NCBI RefSeq assembly: GCF_025628885.1
Contig: NZ_JAOTIF010000021.1
Span: 1 to 64,000 of the forward strand
Reading direction: 5' to 3'
Origin: Paraflavisolibacter caeni
GTDB lineage: Bacteria; Bacteroidota; Bacteroidia; Chitinophagales; Chitinophagaceae
DNA length: 64,000 bases
The notes under the pieces are model-generated. The model did not search any database. It worked only from the letters and a program-made list of their open reading frames with translations, and had not been told where the DNA came from. This document shows positions 1 through 9,554 of the stretch, piece by piece. The translations under genes and the position numbers were made by a program. Numbering within the stretch: the stretch's first letter is position 1; every line of letters begins with the position of its first letter.

Positions 1-795
1 CCCATTGGGGTAGTAGGGGAGATCTGTGTGGGGGGAGCAGGCCTGGCCCGGGGCTACCTGAACCGGGAAGAATTAACCCGGGAGAAGTTTATTGCAAGTC
101 CCTTCAAGGCAGGGGCGCGCTTATACCGGACCGGGGATATGGGCAGATGGCTTCAGGATGGCTCTATAGAATACCTGGGTCGTAGGGATGAGCAGGTCAA
201 GATCCGGGGGTATAGAATAGAGCTGGGCGAGATCGAGAGTGTGGTGCTGCAGCGTGGAGGGGTGAGGCAGTGTGTGGTGGTGGCCAAAGAGGAAGAAGAG
301 GGGAGCCGTAAACGACTGGTGGGTTATGTAGTGGCAGAGGAAGCCTTGAATAAGGAAGCCTTGATTGATTATCTGAAGGCAAGGTTGCCGGAGTACATGG
401 TGCCCCTGCAGTGGGTGCAGTTGGAGCAGCTGCCCCTGACCGCCAATGGCAAGGTGGACAGGAGGGCCCTGCCGCAGGTGGAGGTGGGTGCCACCAGCAG
501 GTATGTAGCCCCTACAAATGAAGTGCAGCAGCAACTGGTGCAGATCTGGCAGCAACTGCTGAAAGTAACCCCCATCGGCATCCACGACAACTTCTTCGAA
601 CTCGGCGGACACTCCCTGATGGCTACCAGGCTTTTATCAGCCATACGTAAAGATTTTAAAATAGATATTTCTATTCGGGAATTTTTTAATAATTCAACTG
701 TTGTTGGTATTGAAGATGAAATAGAAAAGGCCAATTGGGTGGCAGTTAAACCAATTACAGATGATTTTGATAACCTTGAAAAGTTCTCCATATGA
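1..795 (+). CDS. Nonribosomal peptide synthetase, C-terminal fragment (A-PCP), 5' end outside window
   Basis: The frame is open from base 1, so this is the end of a longer synthetase. It begins inside an adenylation domain: core A7 (YRTGD), A8 (RRDEQVKIRGYRIELGE) and A10 (LTANGKVDR) are readable. A peptidyl carrier domain follows, with DNFFELGGHS; the phosphopantetheine serine is encoded at 613-615. There is no thioesterase or epimerase after the carrier, so the chain must pass to the next protein, which starts in an ATGA overlap at 792. The first 630 bases are much richer in G and C than the last 160. Amino-acid specificity cannot be read because the code residues lie upstream of the window. 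Confidence 0.95.
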   Translation, partial: PIGVVGEICVGGAGLARGYLNREELTREKFIASPFKAGARLYRTGDMGRWLQDGSIEYLGRRDEQVKIRGYRIELGEIESVVLQRGGVRQCVVVAKEEEEGSRKRLVGYVVAEEALNKEALIDYLKARLPEYMVPLQWVQLEQLPLTANGKVDRRALPQVEVGATSRYVAPTNEVQQQLVQIWQQLLKVTPIGIHDNFFELGGHSLMATRLLSAIRKDFKIDISIREFFNNSTVVGIEDEIEKANWVAVKPITDDFDNLEKFSI

Positions 796-3700
796 TTACT
801 GAGTTATATAAAAAGATGCAAAGCTTAAATGTTCAAATTGAGCTCGTTGACGGTAAGTTGGATATCAGGGCTCCTAAGGGAACATTAAATGAGCAGCTGA
901 TCAAAGAAATTAGTGATTCAAAGGAGGAAATCGTTTCATTTATTAAGGCATATCAAAAGAAAAACAATGTTCATTCCATTCCTAAAGTTTTGGTAAGGCC
1001 GGAAAATGTCCCACTATCCTTTGCCCAGGAGCGCCTTTGGTTCATCGACCAACTGGAAGGCAGTGTGCAATATAATATGCCAATTGTATTACGCTTGAAA
1101 GGTCAGGTAAATCAGAAAGCTTTAGGATACTCTTTTCAAAGTATTATTGATCGTCATGAAGTGCTTCGGACTGTATTCCGAGAAAAGGAAGGAACAGCTT
1201 ACCAATTCGTCCAGCAAAAGGAAGGATGGCAGTTTGTTCAGGTAGATGGCTTAAAATACAGGGAAGATGCTGTCGCCTTACGTTCCTACATTCAACAGTT
1301 GATCAATGAGCCATTTGACCTTAGTAAAGATTACATGCTCAGGGCTCATCTCATAAAGATAGAAGAACAGGAGTATGTGCTGGTGGTTGCCTTACATCAT
1401 ATTGCCTCTGATGGCTGGTCTCTTTCTATCTTGGTAAAAGAACTAGTTGAACTCTATAGTGCATATACGGAGAATCGTTCTTCATCATTACATCCTTTGG
1501 AGATCCAGTATGCCGACTATGCCCTCTGGCAACGGAACCATTTACAGGGAGGTGTGTTGCAACATAAATTTAAATATTGGCGAGAAAAACTTCGGGGTGC
1601 AGCAGCCCTGCAACTACCCACTGATTATCCCAGGCCTGCCGTACACAGCACCAAAGGTTCTCTTGTAATTTTTAACATTGATCCTTCTCTTTCGGAGCTG
1701 CTCAATGTATTTTCACAAAAACAGGGCACTACTTTGTTTATGACCCTGCTTGCTGCTTTCAAGGTCCTGTTGTACCGATATAGTGGACAAAGCGACATCT
1801 GTGTGGGTTCACCAATTGCAGGCCGGCAGCAGCATGAAGTGGAAGACCTTATTGGCTTTTTTGTCAATACGCTTGCCCTTAGAGATGAACTGTCAGCAGA
1901 AATGTCCTTTATTGAACTGCTGCAACAGGTCAAACAAACCACCCTGGAGGCGTATGAACACCAGGAAGTGCCTTTTGAAAAGATAGTGGAGGAAGTGGTC
2001 AGGGAAAGAGACCTGAGCCGCAGTCCTTTGTTCCAGGCCATGTTGGTGCTGCGCAATACTCCAGATGTGCCTCGACTTCAGTTAGGAGATGTGCAACTTT
2101 CTGGCGAAGCCCCGGCACATAACACTTCAAAGTTTGAGTTGACTTTTTTTGTTTCTGAGACGAAGAATGGTCTACAGGGATCAGTAGAGTTTTCCACCGA
2201 TCTGTACAAAGAAGAGACGATCAGGAATATGATCAGGCATTTTCAACAATTGTTGCGCTCAATTGTAAAACAACCCTGGCTAAGAATCTCTGTTCTGCCA
2301 ATGCTCACAAAGATAGAAGAGCAGCAGTTGCTCTATAATTTCAATAAAACCTCAGTAGAATACCCCGAAGATCATAACATTGTAGATCTGTTTGAACAAC
2401 AGGTTGAAAAGACGCCATACAGTATTGCTGTTGTTTTTGAAGAAAAGCAAATTACTTACCAGCAATTGAACGAAAGAAGTAATCAACTGGCCCATTACCT
2501 CAGAAACAAAGGAATAAAAGCTGAGACCTTAGTACCAGTATGTATCGATCGTTCAATAGAAATGATTGTAGGCGTCTTAGGTATCCTGAAAGCCGGTGGC
2601 ACATATGTGCCCCTGGATCCTGAATATCCCAGGGAAAGAATATCTTACATGCTTAGCGATAGTGGCGCCTCTGTGGTAGTAACTAGTGGCAAATACATTG
2701 ACTTGCTCAATGAACAAGCTACCCCTGTAGAAGCTGTAGATTTGGTAGGTGGTTGGGAATTGATCGCCCAGCAGCCTAAACATAATCCGGAAAAGATCAA
2801 CAAAGCTTGTAACCTGGCCTATGTGATCTATACCTCCGGTTCTACCGGTACCCCCAAAGGTGTTAGAATGCCCGGTAATAGTTTAGTGAATTTATTGACC
2901 TGGCAACAAAAGCAATTTCAGAATAAGTACAGGCGGGTCTTACAGTTTGCAAGCCTGAATTTTGATGTAAGTTTTCAAGACATTTTTTCTACTCTTTGCT
3001 TTGGAAGCAGCTTGTACTTGATTGCTGCTGAACTTAGATATGATATGGCAGAAATTTTAAAAGAAATACTGCACAATGAAATAACACACTTATTCGTGCC
3101 TTTTATTGTTTTGAAGAATCTGGCAGAACATATAAATGTCTCTGGCAATGATTCTTTTAAGTTGGAAGAAATAATTGTAGCTGGTGAGCAATTAAAATTG
3201 ACAGATGATATTCAAAATCTCATAAAGAAAAAAGGCATCAGGCTAATCAATCAGTATGGACCTACGGAAGCGCATGTGGTAAGTAGTTACACCATTAAGC
3301 ATGCTGATTCAGAAATACCGTTGCTTCCGCCAATTGGAAAGCCAATTGATAATATTCAATTATATATATTGAGTGAAACACAGCAGCTGGTCCCCGTTGG
3401 GGTATCAGGCGAAATTTGTATTGGAGGAGTGGGAGTGGCGCGTGGTTATTTGAACCAGGAAAAACTTACAAATACGAAGTTTATTGACAACCCATTCGGG
3501 AATGGTAAATTATATCGTACAGGAGATGTTGGACGCTGGCTGCCTGATGGTAACATAGAATACCTTGGCAGGCGGGATGATCAGGTAAAAATTAGAGGCT
3601 ATCGGATTGAGTTGGGTGAGGTGGAAAGTGCGCTGCATAAAAGTGGTTTGGTCACACAGTGTGTAGTCATGGCTCGCGAAAGTAAGGAAGGGGGCAAACG

Positions 3701-4979
3701 GCTGGTTGCCTATGTGGTTCCCCAGGGTGCATTTAATAAGGATTCACTAAAAAGTTATTTGCATAGCAAGCTGCCCGAGTACATGATACCTAACCAATGG
3801 GTAAGCTTAAATAGCCTTCCTGTAACGGCAAATGGAAAAGTAAACAAGAAAGCTTTGCCGGATGTGGAAATTACTGCAACTAATCAATATGTAGGTCCTC
3901 GCAGTAAAATGGAGGAATTGTTAGTTCAGATCTGGCAAGAACTCCTGGGTGTTGAAAATATAGGCATACAAGATAACTTTTTTGAGCTAGGCGGACATTC
4001 CCTTTTAGCTATGCGGGTTGTATCCAGGATTAAAATGGAAACAGGAAAAAGTTTGCCCGTTGGTTCCTTGTTTGAAAATCAAACAATAGAGACGTTTGCG
4101 AAACTTTTAATGAAAAATAACCAACCGTCTGCAGTTAAGTCCCTTTACTCATTAAATTCCAAAGGGAGTAAAATACCTCTGTACATAGTTTGCAGCATTG
4201 GTGCATCCGCCTTTAGTTTCTACAAGTTCGCAAGTATGTTAGATGATGACCAGCCTATATATGTCTTGCAACAACCAATAAGCTATGAGAAATTAGATGG
4301 GCTTCCGAGAAATATAGAGGAGGTTGCTGCAGGATACGTAGCAGAAATGTTGCAACAGAATCCTGATGGTCCATATGCATTATCTGGGTACTGTGTTGGA
4401 GGAATTATCGCATTTGAAATGGCAAAACAATTAAAAGCGATGGGTAAACAAGTGGTATTCCTCGCAATGTTTGATACTGCAGTTCCGAAAAAAGTAATGG
4501 TTGATCCTTTCTCAAATAAAAAGTTATATCGGTTATATTCGATTGTGTCGAAGTATGTTATTTCATTTTATCTTAAGCTTGATTTTAATATCTATTTATT
4601 AAGGTTCGATAGAGGATTATGGATAAATAAGAAAAAGAATTTACTAAAACGATTAATAAATCAAGTAAAGGAAATTTACCCTTCTAATCCGGAAGATGTG
4701 GAAGCTAAATTTTTCAAACATAAGATTGCTGTTGCAAATTATCTAGCTTCTAATAGCTATCCGATGACACCCTATGATGGAGAAGTAGTTTTATTCCTTG
4801 CTAAAAAAAGTTCAGTTTACAATAAAGGTTTAAAACCTAGCGACTGGAAACCATTTGCAAAGTCAATAAAGGTTTTTAAAATAGATGGAGAACATGCTAC
4901 CATATTTAATCCCCCTGTTCATCTGGATCGTTTTGTGAAATTATTACAGCAATCCCTAAACGAGTGTAAAAAGGAATAG
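792..4979 (+). CDS. Terminating NRPS module: docking-C-A-PCP-TE
   Basis: This 1395-residue enzyme adds the last residue and releases the peptide. Residues 1-58 resemble a TubC-type N-terminal docking domain. The condensation domain follows (about 70-510) with active site HHIASDG at 202-208. The adenylation domain has YTSGSTGTPKG at 680-690. Its binding-pocket residues read D725, V726, Q729, then I or V, I, A, Q, V, V and K. The carrier serine is S1070 in LGGHS. The C-terminal thioesterase has GYCVGG with C1201 as the predicted nucleophile, D1228 27 residues later, and H1368 in GEHATI, the spacing expected of a type I thioesterase triad but with Cys for Ser. The start overlaps the previous NRPS stop (ATGA), so the two are translationally coupled. 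By comparison with known pocket codes the last residue may be proline-like; this is tentative. Confidence 0.95.
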   Translation: MITELYKKMQSLNVQIELVDGKLDIRAPKGTLNEQLIKEISDSKEEIVSFIKAYQKKNNVHSIPKVLVRPENVPLSFAQERLWFIDQLEGSVQYNMPIVLRLKGQVNQKALGYSFQSIIDRHEVLRTVFREKEGTAYQFVQQKEGWQFVQVDGLKYREDAVALRSYIQQLINEPFDLSKDYMLRAHLIKIEEQEYVLVVALHHIASDGWSLSILVKELVELYSAYTENRSSSLHPLEIQYADYALWQRNHLQGGVLQHKFKYWREKLRGAAALQLPTDYPRPAVHSTKGSLVIFNIDPSLSELLNVFSQKQGTTLFMTLLAAFKVLLYRYSGQSDICVGSPIAGRQQHEVEDLIGFFVNTLALRDELSAEMSFIELLQQVKQTTLEAYEHQEVPFEKIVEEVVRERDLSRSPLFQAMLVLRNTPDVPRLQLGDVQLSGEAPAHNTSKFELTFFVSETKNGLQGSVEFSTDLYKEETIRNMIRHFQQLLRSIVKQPWLRISVLPMLTKIEEQQLLYNFNKTSVEYPEDHNIVDLFEQQVEKTPYSIAVVFEEKQITYQQLNERSNQLAHYLRNKGIKAETLVPVCIDRSIEMIVGVLGILKAGGTYVPLDPEYPRERISYMLSDSGASVVVTSGKYIDLLNEQATPVEAVDLVGGWELIAQQPKHNPEKINKACNLAYVIYTSGSTGTPKGVRMPGNSLVNLLTWQQKQFQNKYRRVLQFASLNFDVSFQDIFSTLCFGSSLYLIAAELRYDMAEILKEILHNEITHLFVPFIVLKNLAEHINVSGNDSFKLEEIIVAGEQLKLTDDIQNLIKKKGIRLINQYGPTEAHVVSSYTIKHADSEIPLLPPIGKPIDNIQLYILSETQQLVPVGVSGEICIGGVGVARGYLNQEKLTNTKFIDNPFGNGKLYRTGDVGRWLPDGNIEYLGRRDDQVKIRGYRIELGEVESALHKSGLVTQCVVMARESKEGGKRLVAYVVPQGAFNKDSLKSYLHSKLPEYMIPNQWVSLNSLPVTANGKVNKKALPDVEITATNQYVGPRSKMEELLVQIWQELLGVENIGIQDNFFELGGHSLLAMRVVSRIKMETGKSLPVGSLFENQTIETFAKLLMKNNQPSAVKSLYSLNSKGSKIPLYIVCSIGASAFSFYKFASMLDDDQPIYVLQQPISYEKLDGLPRNIEEVAAGYVAEMLQQNPDGPYALSGYCVGGIIAFEMAKQLKAMGKQVVFLAMFDTAVPKKVMVDPFSNKKLYRLYSIVSKYVISFYLKLDFNIYLLRFDRGLWINKKKNLLKRLINQVKEIYPSNPEDVEAKFFKHKIAVANYLASNSYPMTPYDGEVVLFLAKKSSVYNKGLKPSDWKPFAKSIKVFKIDGEHATIFNPPVHLDRFVKLLQQSLNECKKE

Positions 4980-5004
4980 TTGATGTTAACTAAATTCTAT
5001 TTGG

Positions 5005-6729
5005 ATGAAAACATTCTCCCAACTCAAGAAAAATTTGAAGTTAGATTACTCCGGTTTGGAAGTGATTAAATTAGCCATTCTAGGAGACACTTCCACCCAA
5101 TTTTTGAATCAGGCCTTGAAAGGAGCTGGTTTTGATAAAGGATTTAACCTGGAGATCTGGGAAGCTGATTTTAACCAGATACAGCGTCAGGTTTTTGACT
5201 TAACTTCCGAATTGTATAATTATAAACCCGAAGTGGTTATTGTCTTCCAGTCTGCTCACAAATTACTTGGTAAATACAACAAACTAAAACCGGAAGAGTA
5301 TTGTGCTCTAGCACTTAATGAAATAGATTTGATTAAAGCAATATTTTCTTTTATAACAACTCAGTTAAATGTAAAGGTTATATACTACAACTATACTGAA
5401 ATAGATGATTCCATCTTTGGTAATTATGCGAACAAAATAGAATTTTCCTTTTTGTATCAGCTCCGTAAACTGAACTACGAGTTAATGGAATTGGCTTCTA
5501 AAAATCCTACCTTCTTTATTTGTGATATTTCTTCTATTCAGAACGAGGTCGGTAAACTGAACTTTTTTCAAAGTTCAGTTTATATCAATACAGAAATGGT
5601 ACTGAGTATAGACGTCTTGCCAAAAATTGCAGCTAAAACCATTGATTTAATAAGCGCTTTGAAGGGTAAATTCAAAAAATGTGTGGTTTTGGACCTGGAT
5701 AATGTAACATGGGGGGGCATCATCGGGGATGACGGTATGGAAAATATTCAAATTGGTAATTTAGGAATTGGTAAAGCATTTTCAGAATTTCAATACTGGA
5801 TCAAAAAACTAAAAAACCGGGGAATCATAGTCGCAGTTTGTAGTAAGAACTCGGAAACGGTTGCAAGAGAACCATTTGAAAAACATCCTGACATGGTATT
5901 GCGTATAGATGATGTTTCGGTTTTTATCGCTAACTGGGAAAATAAAGTGGATAATCTGAGACAAATCCAGGCTACTTTAAATATTGGATTTGATTCAATG
6001 GTTTTTCTGGATGATTCTCCATTCGAGAGAAATATAGTTAGAGAAAATATCCCGGATATTACAGTCCCTGAATTACCGGAAGATCCCGCTGATTATTTGG
6101 AGTATCTATATTCATTAAACCTTTTTGAAACTGTTACTTATTCAACCGAAGATGCCGAAAGAGCAAAATTCTATCAAACAGAAGTCCTTAGGAAAACTGC
6201 GTTACAAAAATTTGCAACTGAAGATGATTTCTTGAAAAGTTTGAATATGCAATCATTGGTCGAGCCTTTTAATAAATTTAATATGCCACGGGTTGCACAA
6301 TTGTCATTAAGATCCAACCAGTACAACCTAAGAACAATTAGATATACCGAAGCAGAAATTAGTGAGCTTTCAAAATCGCAGGATCACTTTACATTCACAT
6401 TCACATTGGAAGATAAATTTGGAGATAATGGATTGATATGTGTGGTTGTTTTAACGAAAGAAGATACAAAAACGTTATTTATTGATAATTGGTTCATGAG
6501 CTGCAGAGTGTTAAAACGTGGGATGGAAAACTTTGTATTGAGTACCATAACGGATTGTATGAAAAATAAGGGCTTTGCTTTCTTGAAAGGTGAGTATATA
6601 CCAACAGCTAAGAATGCACTCGTAAAAGAGCATTATCTGAATTTGGGCTTTGAAAAGAATGATGGCTATTGGGTGTATTCTATGAATAGTGGTAGAACAA
6701 AAGAGTGCTACATAAAATTTAAATTGTAA
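5005..6729 (+). CDS. FkbH-like HAD-superfamily protein
   Basis: 574 residues, the usual length and order of FkbH-like proteins: an N-terminal SGNH-like part (about 1-215), a HAD domain with DLDNVTWGG (D230 and D232) and FLDDSPFER, and a C-terminal acetyltransferase-like part (about 400-574). In polyketide pathways FkbH enzymes take a phosphorylated three-carbon unit (1,3-bisphosphoglycerate), dephosphorylate it and load glyceryl on a carrier protein. The gene starts 25 bases after the NRPS and ends 2 bases before a free acyl carrier gene, which is the expected partner. The real acyl group here is not known; glyceryl is the family precedent. Confidence 0.85.
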   Translation: MKTFSQLKKNLKLDYSGLEVIKLAILGDTSTQFLNQALKGAGFDKGFNLEIWEADFNQIQRQVFDLTSELYNYKPEVVIVFQSAHKLLGKYNKLKPEEYCALALNEIDLIKAIFSFITTQLNVKVIYYNYTEIDDSIFGNYANKIEFSFLYQLRKLNYELMELASKNPTFFICDISSIQNEVGKLNFFQSSVYINTEMVLSIDVLPKIAAKTIDLISALKGKFKKCVVLDLDNVTWGGIIGDDGMENIQIGNLGIGKAFSEFQYWIKKLKNRGIIVAVCSKNSETVAREPFEKHPDMVLRIDDVSVFIANWENKVDNLRQIQATLNIGFDSMVFLDDSPFERNIVRENIPDITVPELPEDPADYLEYLYSLNLFETVTYSTEDAERAKFYQTEVLRKTALQKFATEDDFLKSLNMQSLVEPFNKFNMPRVAQLSLRSNQYNLRTIRYTEAEISELSKSQDHFTFTFTLEDKFGDNGLICVVVLTKEDTKTLFIDNWFMSCRVLKRGMENFVLSTITDCMKNKGFAFLKGEYIPTAKNALVKEHYLNLGFEKNDGYWVYSMNSGRTKECYIKFKL

Positions 6730-6731
6730 AA

Positions 6732-6980
6732 ATGGAAAGAGTAGTTATACTTAGCCAGGTCCAGGATATCTTTAAAGATATCCTCGATGATGAAGAAGTA
6801 ATATTAACAGATAAAACACAGGCTCCGGATGTAAAAGGCTGGGATTCTCTGACCCATATACAATTAGTTGTAGGCATTGAAAGACATTTTAAAATTCGTT
6901 TTACCTCAAGAGAAATTCAAAGTTGGAATAATGTGGGGGAAATGGTAGATACGATCCAAAATAGGATACAGAATTCTTGA
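6732..6980 (+). CDS. Free-standing acyl carrier protein
   Basis: 82 residues with GWDSLTHIQL, in which S39 is the predicted phosphopantetheine site, placed at the start of helix II as in carrier proteins. It directly follows the FkbH-like gene and precedes the MBOAT gene, so it probably holds the acyl unit between loading and membrane transfer. It is not the fatty-acid ACP: the acidic helix II is altered and the context is different. Codons 11-18 lie in a perfect 22-bp palindrome (6763-6784). Confidence 0.9.
   Translation: MERVVILSQVQDIFKDILDDEEVILTDKTQAPDVKGWDSLTHIQLVVGIERHFKIRFTSREIQSWNNVGEMVDTIQNRIQNS
6763..6784. repeat. 22-bp perfect palindrome inside the ACP gene
   Basis: The two 11-base halves (AGGATATCTTT and its complement) are exactly symmetric and lie about 30 bases after the ACP start codon. 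In RNA they could pair only as a stem with a tight loop or between two molecules. It may be chance from the codons for VQDIFKDI, or a site that modulates translation of the carrier. Confidence 0.6.
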
Positions 6981-7078
6981 TCTGCAATTCCAAAAAACAT
7001 CCATTACCTATTGAAAACTAAAATCTATTGTATTGTCATTTTAGCTAACCATATTACTTACACCTAAACTTTCAGAAA

Positions 7079-8533
7079 ATGTTATTTACATCTAATGAAT
7101 TTCTGATTTTTTTTACAGCATTCTTTTTGCTGTATTGGTTTGTTTGTGATAAGAATGTAAAACACCAAAATATTCTGGTCCTACTCGGTAGTTATCTGTT
7201 TTATGCCTGGTGGGATTGGCGCTTTCTTTCCATTCTTATCACAACTTCCATTGTAAACTTTATTTTAGGGATTTATATTGAGAAAACTACTGTTCCTAAG
7301 TCCAGAAAATTACTGCTTTGGATTGGATTACTACAAGGTGTTGGCTGCTTGTTGCTATTTAAATATTTTAACTTCTTTGTTGAATCATTTAGTAATTTCT
7401 TTTCCTTTTTCCATTTTAATATTCACATTCAAACCATCAATATCATCATCCCTCTAGGTCTTAGTTATTATACATTTAAAAGTATAAGCTATTTACTGGA
7501 TATTGAAAAGGGAAAGATCAAGGCAACAGCAGAATGGATGGTTTTTTGCTCATACATTGCATTTTTCCCAGCATTACTAGCAGGGCCTATTGATAAAGCA
7601 AGGACATTGATCCCTCAACTGGAACAGAAAAGAGTATTTGATTATAACCTGGCAACTGATGGATTGCGACAAATATTGTGGGGTGTTTTTAAAAAGGTGG
7701 TTATTGCAGATAATTGTGCTTCTATTACCAATCATATATTTGATAATTACCAGCATTTCTCAGGAAGTACATTATTAATAGGGGCTTTCTTATACACCAT
7801 ACAGATGTATGCAGATTTCTCAGGTTATTCTGATATGGCAATAGGCTTTTCTCGATTGATCGGGTTTAACATCACCAGGAATTTCGATTTCCCATTCTTT
7901 TCTCAAAATATAGCCGAGTTTTGGCGTAAATGGCATATATCATTGACAAGCTGGTTAACCGAGTATGTATTTACTCCGCTAAGTATTGCCTTTAGAGATT
8001 TAGGGAAACTGGGATTGATTTTTGCTATCATAATCAATTTTACAATTTGCGGAATTTGGCATGGTGCTAATTGGACTTATGTCCTATTTGGATTGATGCA
8101 TGGCTGTTATTTTATACCTCTTATATTGACTGGAAAAATGAATAAAAGGAGTAAAATAGCTGGAAATAAAATGCTTCCTTCTTTTAGTGAAGCCGCACGC
8201 ATGCTGGCAACATTTGTTTTGGTGATGTTTACATTTATCGTTTTTAGAGCTGAAAATATTACCCAAGCCTTTAATTATTACCAAAGACTTTTTTCCATTT
8301 CTTTAATTTCAATACCTGCTGTGCCTAAGGGCTATTTGACATTTAGAACTTTGCTGCTGTTTATTGGTAGCATGCTCCTTATAGAATGGCTGAATAGAGA
8401 AAAAGAACATGGCTTGCAATTAGGAGTTATAAAAGGTCGGATTTTCAGATGGAGCGTATATGCTTTTATTTTTTTCTTGATCGGAATGTTAATGGAGACT
8501 TCTGAAACACCTTTCATCTACTTCAAATTCTAA
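7079..8533 (+). CDS. MBOAT family membrane O-acyltransferase
   Basis: 484 residues with many hydrophobic segments, of the AlgI/DltB type. The signature FWRKWHISL is followed by GIWHGANWTYVLFGLMHG, with the catalytic histidine at H328 or H341. Such enzymes take an acyl group from a carrier on the cytoplasmic side and pass it to an acceptor across or in the membrane. It lies 98 bases after the ACP gene and 2 bases before an SGNH-type gene, matching the AlgI/AlgJ-like pairing of MBOAT with an SGNH partner. The donor is likely the ACP; the acceptor could be the peptide product or a surface glycan. Confidence 0.9.
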   Translation: MLFTSNEFLIFFTAFFLLYWFVCDKNVKHQNILVLLGSYLFYAWWDWRFLSILITTSIVNFILGIYIEKTTVPKSRKLLLWIGLLQGVGCLLLFKYFNFFVESFSNFFSFFHFNIHIQTINIIIPLGLSYYTFKSISYLLDIEKGKIKATAEWMVFCSYIAFFPALLAGPIDKARTLIPQLEQKRVFDYNLATDGLRQILWGVFKKVVIADNCASITNHIFDNYQHFSGSTLLIGAFLYTIQMYADFSGYSDMAIGFSRLIGFNITRNFDFPFFSQNIAEFWRKWHISLTSWLTEYVFTPLSIAFRDLGKLGLIFAIIINFTICGIWHGANWTYVLFGLMHGCYFIPLILTGKMNKRSKIAGNKMLPSFSEAARMLATFVLVMFTFIVFRAENITQAFNYYQRLFSISLISIPAVPKGYLTFRTLLLFIGSMLLIEWLNREKEHGLQLGVIKGRIFRWSVYAFIFFLIGMLMETSETPFIYFKF

Positions 8534-8535
8534 CC

Positions 8536-9522
8536 ATGAAAAAGTTTCTTGCCAATGTATTGCTGTTTATTCCTTTTTTATTGACTTCTTATTTTATTTT
8601 TCTAATTGCCTGGGGAAGTTTTGCCCCCGGGCATTTAAGGAAAAATTTAATATACGGGATTGGGGGATATGCGAATATGTACTCGCGTATATGCGAAGCA
8701 AAAAAGATGCATAATGTTGATATACTTTTCTTAGGGGCTTCTCATACTTACAGGGGATTTGATCCGCGAATATTCAAGGCATATGGTTATAACACCTTTA
8801 ATCTTGGTTCTCCTAATCAAACGCCCCTTCAAACAGAAATATTGTTAGAGCGTTACTTAAGCAATTTGAATCCCAAATTGATCATCTATGAAGTACATCC
8901 TTGGCCATTTTTATTAGACGGTGTTGAATCTGCTCTTGATCTGCTGGCTAATGATAAAATTGATATGAGTTCAGTAAAAATGGCATTGACCCTCAATAAT
9001 GTAAAAGCCTATAACACATTGATTTATTCATGGTATAGACAGTTATTTGATTTAGATAACGGTTTTAAAGAAGAAATGAAGAAGGAAGATGATACTTATA
9101 TTTCCGGCGGATATGTAGAAAAAAAACTTTCATTCAACAGCCCGGAAGCAGAGAAAAAAGAAGAAATCCCTGTCACACTTGCTCATTGGAAGCCTAAAGC
9201 TTATCAATTGATTGCTTTTGAAAGAATATTGAAAATAATTAAAGATAAAAACATAGAAATGGTTTTTGTCCAGGCCCCGGTGACTAAGATGGTTTTCAAT
9301 GTTTTTGATGGTAATGATAAATTTGATGCTTTTATTTCTTCAAAGACTGATCACTACATTAACTTCAATTACTTAATGAAATTGGATGATAGTTTGGATT
9401 TTTTTGACAGCCATCATTTGAATCAACAGGGAGTACGGGTTTTTAATGAAGCTCTATTAAAAGGCAAAGAGACTCAATTGCATAATAAAGTTTTGATGAC
9501 TCATGCGAGCTTTAAAAAGTAA
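8536..9522 (+). CDS. Membrane-anchored SGNH-like protein, MBOAT partner
   Basis: 328 residues. One N-terminal hydrophobic segment (about 7-26) should anchor it with the rest in the periplasm. FLGASHTYRG holds S69 at the place of the SGNH block I serine, N94 lies in GSPNQTP, and DSHHLNQQG gives D291 and H294 at the C-terminal catalytic position. Proteins of this kind sit next to MBOAT transferases and complete acyl transfer to a polymer, or remove acyl groups. It starts 2 bases after the MBOAT stop, so the two are co-expressed. Overall similarity to characterised SGNH enzymes is weak, so the exact reaction is open. Confidence 0.75.
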   Translation: MKKFLANVLLFIPFLLTSYFIFLIAWGSFAPGHLRKNLIYGIGGYANMYSRICEAKKMHNVDILFLGASHTYRGFDPRIFKAYGYNTFNLGSPNQTPLQTEILLERYLSNLNPKLIIYEVHPWPFLLDGVESALDLLANDKIDMSSVKMALTLNNVKAYNTLIYSWYRQLFDLDNGFKEEMKKEDDTYISGGYVEKKLSFNSPEAEKKEEIPVTLAHWKPKAYQLIAFERILKIIKDKNIEMVFVQAPVTKMVFNVFDGNDKFDAFISSKTDHYINFNYLMKLDDSLDFFDSHHLNQQGVRVFNEALLKGKETQLHNKVLMTHASFKK

Positions 9523-9554
9523 AGCTTCCTGCTAGTATTTTGGCCATAAAACTA

